A stretch of 64,000 nt of DNA from Bradyrhizobium sp. CCBAU 051011 (lineage in GTDB: Bacteria > Pseudomonadota > Alphaproteobacteria > Rhizobiales > Xanthobacteraceae), in assembly GCF_009930815.1 (NCBI RefSeq), contig NZ_CP022222.1:8846501-8910500 (forward strand), read 5' to 3'. Below the pieces are notes generated by a model. It was not told the origin of the DNA, searched no databases, and saw only the letters and a list, made by a program, of their open reading frames with translations. This document shows, piece by piece, positions 16,510-25,135 of this stretch (the stretch's first letter is position 1; each line of letters opens with the position of its first letter). The translations under genes and the position numbers were made by a program.

Positions 16510-19452
16510 ATGAAGAACGCGTCACCGCTTGAGCGCCGGCTACGATCAAATATTACCGGCGATGTCCTGTTCGACCGATTTAGCCGCGGCCGCTACGCGA
16601 CGGATGCCTCGTTCTATCAGATCCTGCCCCTGGGCGTGGTGGTTCCCCGGACCATGGACGAGGCCCTGCGGGCGCTCGCAGTCGCAAGGGACGAGGGACG
16701 AATCGTAACCCCGCGTGGTGGCGGGACTTCCCAATGCGGCCAGACCATCAACGAAGGCATCGTCGTCGACTTCTCCAAGCACCTGAACCGCCTGCTCTCG
16801 CTGGACGTCGAAAATCGCACCTGCGTGGTCGAGCCCGGCATCGTGCTCGACGACCTCAACCGCCAGCTCAAAAAGCACGGGCTGTGGTTTCCGGTCGACG
16901 TCTCCACCGCCTCACGCGCCACCATCGGCGGCATGGCCGGCAACAATTCCTGCGGCGGCCGTTCGCTGCGCTACGGCACCATGCGCGACAACACGCTATC
17001 GATGGATGCGGCGCTGGCTGACGGCACGCTGCTCCATTTCGGCGAAGTGCCGCGGGACCTCGCGCGGGTGAACTCGCCGCAGAGCGGGCTTGCCCTATTC
17101 CGCGACATGCTTGATCTCGGCGAGCGCGAGGCCGCCGAGGTCGCCGAGCGTTTCCCGAAGGTGCAGCGCCGCGTCGGCGGCTACAATCTCGATGCGCTGG
17201 TGCCGCGCAATGCGCCGAACAACATGGCCCACATCCTGGTTGGCTCCGAGGGCACGCTGGCGTTCACGACGCAGGTTGAGCTGAAGCTGTGGCCCACCAT
17301 CCGCAACAAGATGCTGGGTGTCTGTCATTTCGGCAGTTTTTACGAGGCGATGGATGCGGCCCAGCATCTGGTGAAGTTGCGGCCGATCGCCGTTGAGCTG
17401 GTAGATCGCACAATGATCGCACTCGGCCGCGATATCGCGATGTTCCGGCCCGTGATCGAGGCGACCGTGCGCGGCGATCCGGATGCACTGCTGATCGTCG
17501 AATTTGCGGAAGAGGATCAACCCGACAATCTGCAAAAGCTGAAGCAGCTTTCCGAATTGATGGCAGACCTCGGCTTCGGCTGGAGCCGTCCGCAGCGCAA
17601 ATGGGGCGGTGTGGTCGACGTCATCGAACCCGCGACGCAGACGGCAATCGCGGATTTCCGCACCTCCGGCCTCAACGTCATGATGTCGATGAAGCAGGAG
17701 GGCAAACCGGTCTCCTTCGTCGAGGACTGCGCCGTGCCGCTGCCGCATCTCGCCGACTATACCGAACGGCTCAACGCCATCTTCGCCAAGCACGGCACCC
17801 GCGGCACCATGTACGCGCATGCTTCCGAAGGCTGCCTGCATGTGCGCCCCGTTCTCAATCTGAAGCTCGACAAGGACGTCAAGGCGATGCGCGCCATCGC
17901 CGAAGAGGCGTTCGAGATGGTACGCGAGTACAAGGGGTCGCATTCCGGCGAGCATGGCGACGGCCTCGTTCGCTCCGAATTCCACGAAGCGATGTTCGGC
18001 GCGCGCATCGTCGCCGACTTCCGCGAGATCAAGCAGCGCTTCGATCCGGAGAACCTGCTCAATCCCGGCAAGATCGTCGATCCGCCCCAGATGGACGACC
18101 GCAACCTGTTTCGCTATCGGCCGGATTATCGCGTCGGCGAGCTGAAAACCGCGCTGGATTGGTCGGCCTATCCCGGCGCCGGCGGCGGTTTTCAGGGCGC
18201 CGTCGAGATGTGCAACAACAACGGCGCCTGCCGCAAGCTCGAGGGCGGCGTGATGTGCCCGTCCTATCGCGCCACCCGCAATGAGAAGGACGTCACGCGG
18301 GGCCGCGCCAATACGCTGCGGCTGGCGATCTCGGGCCAGCTCGGGCCGGATGCGCTGGCTTCGGACGAGATGATGGAGACGTTGAAACTCTGCGTGTCCT
18401 GCAAGGCCTGCCGCCATGAATGCCCGACCGGCGTCGACATGGCAAAGATGAAGATCGAAGTGCTGGCCGCCCGCGCGGCAAAGCACGGCCTTTCGCTGCG
18501 CGACCGGCTGGTCGGCTATCTCCCACGCTATGCGGAGATGGCATCACGCTTCGCGCCGCTCGCCAACTGGCGCAACAGCAGCCCGTTGCTGCGTACGTTG
18601 TTCGAGAAATTTGCCGGCATCAGCGCCAAACGCGCCCTGCCCGCTTTCCGCCGCGACGTGTTCAAGGCTGACGCTGAGGTCTTCGGCCCCGCAGATGGCC
18701 ATGAGGTCGTGCTGTTTGCCGATACCTTCAACCGCATTTATGAACGTGAAAATCTCGACGCCGCCTTGCGGGTTTTGGTTGAAGGCGGATATCGCGTGCA
18801 TATTCCAAGACCCGTCGATCGCTCCCGCCCGCTATGTTGCGGGCGGACATTCCTCTCCGCGGGCCTCGTCGAACAGGCGCGGGGTGAACTGAACCGGCTG
18901 GTCACGACCTACGCGCCATTCGCCGCACGCGGCGTGCCGATCATCGGGCTGGAGCCGAGCTGTCTTCTCACACTTCGCGACGAACTGCTCTCGCTGCGCT
19001 CGGATAATGAGGCGAAGAGCATCAGCGCGCATGCATTGCTGTTCGAGGAATTCCTGGTTCGCGAGGCGGAAGCGGGCCGCTTGAAATTGCCGCTTGGCGC
19101 CATGCCAACAAGGGCGCTGGTTCACGGCCACTGCCATCAAAAATCATTCGGCGCCTTCAAGCCGGTCGAAAAGGTACTTCGCCTCGTTCCCGAGCTCAAC
19201 GTCGAAACCATCGAATCCAGTTGCTGCGGCATGGCCGGCGCCTTCGGCTACGGCGCCGACACCTATCAGGCCTCGATGGAGATGGCGGAGCTATCGCTGC
19301 TGCCGGCGGTCCGCCGCGCCGATGCTGGTTCGCTGATCGTGGCCGACGGCACCTCGTGCCGGCATCAGATCAAGGATGGCACGAACCGTGCAGCGCTGCA
19401 TGTCGCCCGCGTGCTCGCGATGAGCCTCGACAGCGCGCAAGTGAAGCATTAA
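16510..19452 (+). CDS. FAD-linked oxidase fused to Fe-S/CCG domains (GlcD-GlcF type, YdiJ-like)
   Basis: A 980-residue fusion. Residues ~1-480 are a PCMH-type FAD domain and FAD-oxidase C-terminal domain (PRGGGTSQCGQ, TIGGMAGNNSCGGRSLRYG, GSEGTLAF, HASEGCLHVRP, SGEHGDG). Residues ~565-640 hold ferredoxin-type cysteines (C568, C574, C583 and CVSCKACRHECPTG at C627-C637). Residues ~760-950 carry two cysteine-rich CCG modules (PLCCGRT, SSCCGMAGAFGY) as in GlcF. YdiJ-family enzymes oxidise D-2-hydroxyacids such as D-2-hydroxyglutarate or D-lactate and pass electrons to the quinone pool. The neighbouring serine-glyoxylate aminotransferases and GlcG-like gene make glycolate an alternative. Start chosen at MKNASPLERRLRS with AGGA upstream. 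Confidence 0.88.
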   Translation: MKNASPLERRLRSNITGDVLFDRFSRGRYATDASFYQILPLGVVVPRTMDEALRALAVARDEGRIVTPRGGGTSQCGQTINEGIVVDFSKHLNRLLSLDVENRTCVVEPGIVLDDLNRQLKKHGLWFPVDVSTASRATIGGMAGNNSCGGRSLRYGTMRDNTLSMDAALADGTLLHFGEVPRDLARVNSPQSGLALFRDMLDLGEREAAEVAERFPKVQRRVGGYNLDALVPRNAPNNMAHILVGSEGTLAFTTQVELKLWPTIRNKMLGVCHFGSFYEAMDAAQHLVKLRPIAVELVDRTMIALGRDIAMFRPVIEATVRGDPDALLIVEFAEEDQPDNLQKLKQLSELMADLGFGWSRPQRKWGGVVDVIEPATQTAIADFRTSGLNVMMSMKQEGKPVSFVEDCAVPLPHLADYTERLNAIFAKHGTRGTMYAHASEGCLHVRPVLNLKLDKDVKAMRAIAEEAFEMVREYKGSHSGEHGDGLVRSEFHEAMFGARIVADFREIKQRFDPENLLNPGKIVDPPQMDDRNLFRYRPDYRVGELKTALDWSAYPGAGGGFQGAVEMCNNNGACRKLEGGVMCPSYRATRNEKDVTRGRANTLRLAISGQLGPDALASDEMMETLKLCVSCKACRHECPTGVDMAKMKIEVLAARAAKHGLSLRDRLVGYLPRYAEMASRFAPLANWRNSSPLLRTLFEKFAGISAKRALPAFRRDVFKADAEVFGPADGHEVVLFADTFNRIYERENLDAALRVLVEGGYRVHIPRPVDRSRPLCCGRTFLSAGLVEQARGELNRLVTTYAPFAARGVPIIGLEPSCLLTLRDELLSLRSDNEAKSISAHALLFEEFLVREAEAGRLKLPLGAMPTRALVHGHCHQKSFGAFKPVEKVLRLVPELNVETIESSCCGMAGAFGYGADTYQASMEMAELSLLPAVRRADAGSLIVADGTSCRHQIKDGTNRAALHVARVLAMSLDSAQVKH

Positions 19453-19481
19453 TCCCCACTCAATCGCAAAGGACCTGATTT

Positions 19482-19910
19482 ATGGTTGAACTTACCCTCG
19501 ACCTCGCCCGCAAGATTCTCGATGCCGCCCTCGCCAAGGGTGTCGAGAAGAAGCTGAAGCCGCTGGTCATCACCATTCTGGATGCGCGGGGCTGCGTGAA
19601 GGTCACGGCCGCACAGGACGGCACCAGCCTGATGCGGGCCGAGATCGCGCACGGCAAGGCCTATGGCGCGCTCGCGATGGGCATGGGATCGCGGGCGCTG
19701 TTCCAGCGCGCCCAGGAGCAGGCCTATTTCGTCAGCGCCGTGAACGCGCTGGCGCAGGGACGCCTCGTGCCGGTGCCCGGCGGCGTGCTTATCATGGACG
19801 GCACCACGCTCCTTGGTGCCGTCGGCGTCAGCGGGGACACATCAGACAATGACGAGATCTGCGCCGTCGCGGGCATCGAAGCTGCCGGGCTGAAGGCCAG
19901 CGCCGGATAA
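19482..19910 (+). CDS. GlcG/HbpS-family heme-binding-like protein
   Basis: A 142-residue protein with the GlcG/HbpS fold signature: an N-terminal helix, VITILDARGCVKV, a central Gly/Ala-rich helix pair and PVPGGVLIMDGTTLLGAVGVSGDTSDNDE. It starts 30 bp after the fused oxidase, as glcG accompanies glcDEF in many genomes. The biochemical role of the family in glycolate loci is not settled. Confidence 0.85.
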   Translation: MVELTLDLARKILDAALAKGVEKKLKPLVITILDARGCVKVTAAQDGTSLMRAEIAHGKAYGALAMGMGSRALFQRAQEQAYFVSAVNALAQGRLVPVPGGVLIMDGTTLLGAVGVSGDTSDNDEICAVAGIEAAGLKASAG

Positions 19911-20693
19911 TCAACGCCCCGGCCAGGAAGGCTTGCGCTTCTCGCCGAACGCCTTGAGGCCTTCCTTGGCATCTTCCGTCATCGCCAATAGCGCGATCTG
20001 GCTCTCGGTGTAGGCGATGCTCTCGTCGAACGACATCGAGGCGATCGCGCGCATCGCATATTTTCCGCGGCGGATCGCGGTCGGCGACTTGTCGACGATG
20101 CGACTGACCAGCCATTCGACCTTGGCGTCGAGCTCAGCCGTCGGCACCACATAGTTCAGGAGTCCGGCGGCCTGCGCCGTATGCGCGTCGAACGGCTCGC
20201 CGGTCAGCGACCACTCGCTGACCAGCCGCTTCGGCGCGATCGATTGCAACAGGCTCAGCACCTGCATCGGGAACACGCCGACCTTCACCTCGGGCAGACC
20301 AAAGATCACATGATCGGCGGCGACGGCCATGTCGATCATGCACAACAAGCCCATGCCGCCGGCCATGCAGGCGCCACCCACACGGGCGATCGCGGGCTTG
20401 GTGGCGTTTTGCGACAGGCGCAGCAGATCGGCGTAGTCGACATTCGGCCGCGAAAAATCCATCGCAAAGGCTGCGCCGCTGTTCTGAAGGTCGGCGCCGG
20501 CGCAGAACGCCTTGTCGCCCGCCCCCGTCAGCACGATGACACGGACATCCTTGTCATCATGCGCTTCGCGATAACCACGGGCGATGCCGGCGACGACGTC
20601 GGCATTGATGGCGTTGCGCTTGTCCGGCCGGTTGATGGTGATCCAGAACGCCTGCCCGCGCTTTTCGCGTATCACGCTGCTTGAATCGGTCAT
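19911..20693 (-). CDS. Enoyl-CoA hydratase (crotonase) family protein
   Basis: A 260-residue crotonase. It has VLTGAGDKAFCAGADL and GGACMAGGMGLLCMID for CoA/oxyanion binding and FGLPEVKVGVFP, where the Glu matches a catalytic hydratase Glu, unlike the crotonase at 12163. The ATG at 20693 follows AGGAC; longer frames upstream are not supported. It is the last gene of the minus-strand run beginning at 26203 and ends next to the convergent GlcG-like gene. Confidence 0.87.
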   Translation of the reverse strand: MTDSSSVIREKRGQAFWITINRPDKRNAINADVVAGIARGYREAHDDKDVRVIVLTGAGDKAFCAGADLQNSGAAFAMDFSRPNVDYADLLRLSQNATKPAIARVGGACMAGGMGLLCMIDMAVAADHVIFGLPEVKVGVFPMQVLSLLQSIAPKRLVSEWSLTGEPFDAHTAQAAGLLNYVVPTAELDAKVEWLVSRIVDKSPTAIRRGKYAMRAIASMSFDESIAYTESQIALLAMTEDAKEGLKAFGEKRKPSWPGR

Positions 20694-20763
20694 TGTCCTG
20701 CTCGCTCGTTGCAAAATGCTGGTTAGCATTTGCGGCAGGATAACGGTGGACTGCAAGCGCGAT

Positions 20764-22872
20764 TTAGCTCTTGCGCGCAGTAGCTGGCGCCATCTTTTTG
20801 ACCCAGACCTTGTTGTCATGGAACGCCGCGCCCCCGATCGGCGCGATCGTTTCGGCACCGGTCAGCATATTGATGCCGCGGCCACCGATATGAGCCTTGT
20901 TCGGATGGATGGATTCGGCGATCAGCACGCCGCGGCGCACGCCGTCAAACAGCCTGGCGGTCAGCGTGGTTTCGCCGCGCGTGTTGCCGAGCGTCACAGC
21001 GTCGCCATCCATGATGGAGAGAGCTGAGGCATCTTCCGGGTGCATCATCACCGTCGGCACGCCCTCGCGCGCCTGCGATCCCGGCGTCTCGTTGAAACTG
21101 GTGTTGAGATAGCTGCGCGACGGCGAGGTGGCGAGGCGGAACGGATGCTTCTCGTCCGCCTCCTCGATGATCGTCCAGTGGTCGGGCAGCGACGGCATCT
21201 GCGCCCAGGGGCCCAGGCCCGGAGTGCCGACTGGGGGATTCGCCCAATCAGCCTTGAAGTGGAATTTCTTGTCGGCGTGCGCGAAGCCATCGAGATAGTG
21301 AGAGGTGCGAAAGTCCGGCTGGATGTCGCGCCACAGATCCGCTTCCAGCGTTTCGATATCGCCGTGGCCGCTCTTCTTCAGCGTCGCGTCGATCAGTTCG
21401 CGCGGCGTCATCTCAAATCCGGGATGCACGGCGTTGAGGCGCCGGCCGAGGCCCTGCAACACTTCATGGTTGGAACGGCACTCACCGGGCGCATCGATCA
21501 GCTTGGGCCCAACCGAAATATGCTGGTGCCCGCCGCCGTAATAGAGATCGTCATGTTCCATGAACATGGTCGCCGGCAGCACGATATCGGCCATGACGGC
21601 CGTCTCGGTCATGAACTGCTCATGCACCGCGACGAACAGATCTTCGCGCGCAAAGCCCTTTCGCACGAGTGCCTGTTCGGGCGCCACCGTCACCGGATTG
21701 GTATTCTGGATCAGCATCGCCTTGACCGGCGGTCCGCCCTTCAAGGCTTCAGCGTCGCCAGTCAGGATACGCCCGATCTGTGACTGGTCGAGCCAGCGCG
21801 TCGTGCGGTCGATCGCGTCGTGCCCCTCGATAATGGATTCGTCGAACTTCCAGATCGACGCATTGTTGAAGAAGGCTCCGCCACCTTCATATTGCCAGGC
21901 TCCCGTCACCGCCGGGATGCACAGCGCTGCATGCATCTGCGCCGCACCGTTGCGGCTACGGGTGAAGCCATAGCCGAGACGGAAGAACGAACGTTTGGTC
22001 TGGCCGACCAGGCGCGCGAACGCCTCGATCTCTTCGACCGGCACGCCCGAGATCTTCGAAGCCCATTCCGGCGTACGGGTCTTGAGATGCGCCTCGAGTT
22101 CGTCGGGGCAATCGGTGTAGCGATCCATATAGGCGCGATCCGCGTACCCCTCGCGGAACAACACATGCATGACGCCGCAGGCAAACGCGCCGTCGGTGCC
22201 GGGCCGGAGCAGGATCTTGGTATCGGCCTGCTTCATGGTGTCGTTGTTGTAGATGTCGATCGCCGCGATCTTGGCGCCGCGCTCCTTGCGGGCGCGCGAG
22301 GCATGGGTCATCACGTTGACCTGGGTATTCACCGGATTGGTGCCCCAGATCACGACGAGATCGGAGACACCCATCTCGCGCGGGTCGACGCCGGCGATCT
22401 TGCCCGTGCCGATGGCAAACCCGATGCGCGCGACGGTCGCACAGATGGTGCCGTAGAAACGCGAATACTTCTTCACATGCGACAGGCGGTTGATGCCGTC
22501 GCGCATGACGAGCCCCATGGTACCGGCGTAGTAATAGGGCCAGACCGACTGAGCACCGAATTCGCGCTCAGCCTGATCGAACCGCGCGGCGATTTCGTCG
22601 AGCGCCTCATCCCAGGAAATCCGCGCGAACTGGCCCGAGCCCTTCGGTCCGGTGCGGCGCATCGGATAGAGCACCCGGTCAGGATGGTGAATGCGCTCGG
22701 CGTAGCGCGCGACCTTGGCGCAGACGACGCCCGCCGTGTAGGTTTGCAGCTTGGAGCCGCGGACCCGGCCGATCGAGCGGCCGTCGATCACCTCGACGTC
22801 GAGCGCGCAGGCCGACGGACAATCGTGCGGACAGGTGGAGTGACGGATATCGACCTTGGCATGCTGGTTCAT
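20764..22872 (-). CDS. Molybdopterin oxidoreductase (DMSO-reductase superfamily), cytoplasmic
   Basis: A 702-residue protein with an N-terminal [4Fe-4S] motif C14-x3-C18-x3-C22 ... C51 (STCPHDCPSAC, AGVVCAK), followed by the usual molybdopterin domains (VIWGTNPVNTQVNVM, QNTNPVTVAPE, VLPATMFMEHDDLYYGGGH) and a C-terminal molydopterin-dinucleotide-binding barrel (LNTSFNETPG, MHPEDA, NTRGETTL). There is no Tat signal, so it is cytoplasmic. This branch is annotated broadly as formate-dehydrogenase-like oxidoreductases; the physiological substrate is unknown. It follows an SDR gene by 84 bp in the same direction. Confidence 0.88.
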   Translation of the reverse strand: MNQHAKVDIRHSTCPHDCPSACALDVEVIDGRSIGRVRGSKLQTYTAGVVCAKVARYAERIHHPDRVLYPMRRTGPKGSGQFARISWDEALDEIAARFDQAEREFGAQSVWPYYYAGTMGLVMRDGINRLSHVKKYSRFYGTICATVARIGFAIGTGKIAGVDPREMGVSDLVVIWGTNPVNTQVNVMTHASRARKERGAKIAAIDIYNNDTMKQADTKILLRPGTDGAFACGVMHVLFREGYADRAYMDRYTDCPDELEAHLKTRTPEWASKISGVPVEEIEAFARLVGQTKRSFFRLGYGFTRSRNGAAQMHAALCIPAVTGAWQYEGGGAFFNNASIWKFDESIIEGHDAIDRTTRWLDQSQIGRILTGDAEALKGGPPVKAMLIQNTNPVTVAPEQALVRKGFAREDLFVAVHEQFMTETAVMADIVLPATMFMEHDDLYYGGGHQHISVGPKLIDAPGECRSNHEVLQGLGRRLNAVHPGFEMTPRELIDATLKKSGHGDIETLEADLWRDIQPDFRTSHYLDGFAHADKKFHFKADWANPPVGTPGLGPWAQMPSLPDHWTIIEEADEKHPFRLATSPSRSYLNTSFNETPGSQAREGVPTVMMHPEDASALSIMDGDAVTLGNTRGETTLTARLFDGVRRGVLIAESIHPNKAHIGGRGINMLTGAETIAPIGGAAFHDNKVWVKKMAPATARKS

Positions 22873-22956
22873 GCGTTTCTAGGTAACATCAAATGCTTCG
22901 GTCGCCGAGGGGCTTTATCCGACAATGCACCAGCAAAAACGGCCTTTAGCCATGCA

Positions 22957-23709
22957 TCAGGCGCCCAAATAGGCGCCGCCATTGGCGTGGATCGCCTGCC
23001 CGTTGATGTAGCGCGCCCCGGGCCCGCACAGGAACCGCACGGTTGCGGCGACGTCTTCCGGCAGTCCCCGATTGCCGGTGATGGTCTGATGGGTCAGATG
23101 ATGCGCCGGCTCCGGCTTGTCCTTCGGCCGTGGCGTGCCGATCAGGCCAGGTACGACGCAGTTCACCGTGATGCCGTCGTCGGCGAGATCATGGGCCAGC
23201 GCCCGCGTTAGCCCGATGATGCCCGCCTTCGCCGTCACTACATGCGCGCGGTTCTTCGCTCCCGTATGCGCGCTGAGGCCGCCGACGTTGATGATGGTTC
23301 CTGCGCCGGACTGCCGCAGCGCCGGCAGGCAGGCCTTCACGCAGTGGAAGGTACCGTCGAGGGTCACGTCGAGGATTTCACGCCACGCCGCATAGTCCAT
23401 CTCGGCGAACGGCTTTTCGCGGCGCAACGCGGCATTGTTGACGAGGATATCGATACGGCCGAATTGCTTCACGGCGGCATCTGCCATCGCCTGCACGGCG
23501 CCGGGGTCGGCGACGTCGCCGATATGAACCAGCGCCTTGCCACCTGCGGCCTCGATCTCGCGCGCTACGGCCTCGGCCTCGACGCGGTTGCTGCGTGCAT
23601 TGACCACGACGGACGCGCCGCCTTCCGCCAGCGTCAGAGCGATTGCGCGGCCGATGTTGCGGCCTGCGCCGGTGACGATAGCGACCTTGCCTACAAGTTC
23701 TTTTGTCAT
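22957..23709 (-). CDS. Short-chain dehydrogenase/reductase (3-oxoacyl-ACP reductase type)
   Basis: A 250-residue classical SDR: TGAGRNIGRAIA for the NAD(P) site, NNAALRR, and a modified catalytic triad region (GLSAHTGAKNRAHVVTAKAG). At the position where most SDRs have YxxxK, this reads HVVTAKAG, so the tyrosine appears replaced by His or shifted. Start at the ATG 23709 with GGAGAG upstream. It belongs to the minus-strand catabolic run. The reaction is probably a keto/hydroxy interconversion but activity may be unusual. Confidence 0.85.
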   Translation of the reverse strand: MTKELVGKVAIVTGAGRNIGRAIALTLAEGGASVVVNARSNRVEAEAVAREIEAAGGKALVHIGDVADPGAVQAMADAAVKQFGRIDILVNNAALRREKPFAEMDYAAWREILDVTLDGTFHCVKACLPALRQSGAGTIINVGGLSAHTGAKNRAHVVTAKAGIIGLTRALAHDLADDGITVNCVVPGLIGTPRPKDKPEPAHHLTHQTITGNRGLPEDVAATVRFLCGPGARYINGQAIHANGGAYLGA

Positions 23710-23722
23710 CCGCTCTCTCCAC

Positions 23723-23751
23723 GTCATGCCCGGCCTTGTGCCGGGCATGAC
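23723..23751. repeat. Perfect GC-rich hairpin (Bradyrhizobium-type intergenic palindrome)
   Basis: Twelve base pairs (GTCATGCCCGGC / GCCGGGCATGAC) with a five-base loop between the MmgE/PrpD and SDR genes. It is of the intergenic palindrome type common in Bradyrhizobium and may dampen read-through within the operon. Confidence 0.7.
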
Positions 23752-23756
23752 GACAA

Positions 23757-25130
23757 TCAGTGGCGCAACAAGCCCAGATCGATGCGGCCATCAAACAGTC
23801 TGGCCATCAATTCCAACACCGCATCGCCTTGTGCAGCGCTCCAGCCGCCATGCTTGACGTTGAGCACAAACTTGTCGGTCACGTCTTGCCGCGTCAACGG
23901 CTCCTGCGCGCCACCCCGAAGATGGGGCTGCCGGTCTTCGACCACGCTGCCGTCCGTGAGGGTTGCGCGGATGTGGCCGGTATAGTTGTTCGGATAGGGA
24001 TTGTCCGGGTCGATCACGTATTTCACCTTGGCCGCGAGCGCCAGCACACGCTGGTCGCGGATCGCGTCTTCGGTGAATGCGCCTAGGCCGACGCCGCCAT
24101 GCACGAAGCCGGCAGCCAACAGATAGGGCACGGCGAATTTGGCGGCATAGCCGTTGGGCGGGCGCTGCTTGTCGGCCAGCGGCTCCCACAGCCGGTGCAC
24201 CGTTGCCTCCGCCACCTCGCAGACGACCTCGGCGACTTCCTCCGGCTTGATGCCGCGCGCGGCCAACCGACGCGCGCAATCGATAAAGGGCTGCGCCATC
24301 GTTCCACATGGATAGGGCTTGAACGCCAGCATGTCTGTCACCCAGCGTGCACCGAAATCGCCGATCAGCGCGGCGTAGTCGCCATCCGTGGTGTGCGCGA
24401 AGCCGTGGAACAGCCCGTGGACGCCTTCGAACACCGTGCGTGGTCCGACGAACCCTCCCCGCGCCAGCAGCGCCGCGCGGATGCCGGATTGCGCCGCCCA
24501 CCCGGCATGCAGTCGCTTGGTCCAGGCGCCCTCGGCGAGATATTCGATGATGCCGCCGGCCATGCTGCCGGCTATGCCGAGCGCATCGACGATCTGCCTG
24601 GCGTTGAGGCCGAGCGCTGCGCCGACGCCGGCGGCCGCGCCCATCGCGCCAAAAATCGCGGTCGGGTGGAAGCCGGCCTTGTGAACCGCCTTCGGCACCA
24701 CGAGGCTCAACCGGCAGAGCACTTCGGTGCCGACCGCGATCCCGATCAGCGCCGCCTGACCTTCCGGATTATGCCGCTCGCAGGCGGCGAGCACCGCCGG
24801 CACGATCACCGCGCCGGCATGCACCGGACCGCCCTCGAACGTGTCGTCGAAATCCTCGCCATGCGCGGCCGTGCCGTTGACGAAAGCGGCGCCTGCAGCA
24901 TTCAGGGTGCGTCGGTGCCCGATCGCCGTGCATGGGCCGTCATCATCGCAACCTGCCAAGGCGCTTTCGACGTAATCCTGGTTGCGTGCAGTGACGCACA
25001 GGCCCACCACATCGATCAGCAGATCCTCACATTTGCGCCTGGTCGCTGCAGGCAATGCGCCGGGCCTGAGCGCGACGATCTTTTCCGCTAACGTTTCGGC
25101 GACCGAAACCGTGGGCAGTCCGGAGGGCAT
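23757..25130 (-). CDS. MmgE/PrpD family protein
   Basis: A 457-residue member of the MmgE/PrpD family (2-methylcitrate dehydratase and relatives). Landmarks are DLLIDVVGLCVTARN, NGTAAHGEDFDDTFEGGPVHAG, GFHPTAIFGAMGAAAGVG and FKPYPCGTMAQPFID. These enzymes dehydrate or isomerise small carboxylic acids; many members have unassigned substrates. I use the ATG at 25130, five bases after the stop of the upstream binding-protein gene, which suggests translational coupling. The longer open frame is a shadow of that gene. Confidence 0.88.
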   Translation of the reverse strand: MPSGLPTVSVAETLAEKIVALRPGALPAATRRKCEDLLIDVVGLCVTARNQDYVESALAGCDDDGPCTAIGHRRTLNAAGAAFVNGTAAHGEDFDDTFEGGPVHAGAVIVPAVLAACERHNPEGQAALIGIAVGTEVLCRLSLVVPKAVHKAGFHPTAIFGAMGAAAGVGAALGLNARQIVDALGIAGSMAGGIIEYLAEGAWTKRLHAGWAAQSGIRAALLARGGFVGPRTVFEGVHGLFHGFAHTTDGDYAALIGDFGARWVTDMLAFKPYPCGTMAQPFIDCARRLAARGIKPEEVAEVVCEVAEATVHRLWEPLADKQRPPNGYAAKFAVPYLLAAGFVHGGVGLGAFTEDAIRDQRVLALAAKVKYVIDPDNPYPNNYTGHIRATLTDGSVVEDRQPHLRGGAQEPLTRQDVTDKFVLNVKHGGWSAAQGDAVLELMARLFDGRIDLGLLRH

Positions 25131-25135
25131 GCCGG

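Noticed and set aside
22957..23709. Calling the SDR a pseudogene because of the altered YxxxK
   Set aside because: The frame is intact, the cofactor motif is good and divergent catalytic segments exist in the superfamily; kept as a coding gene with a note.
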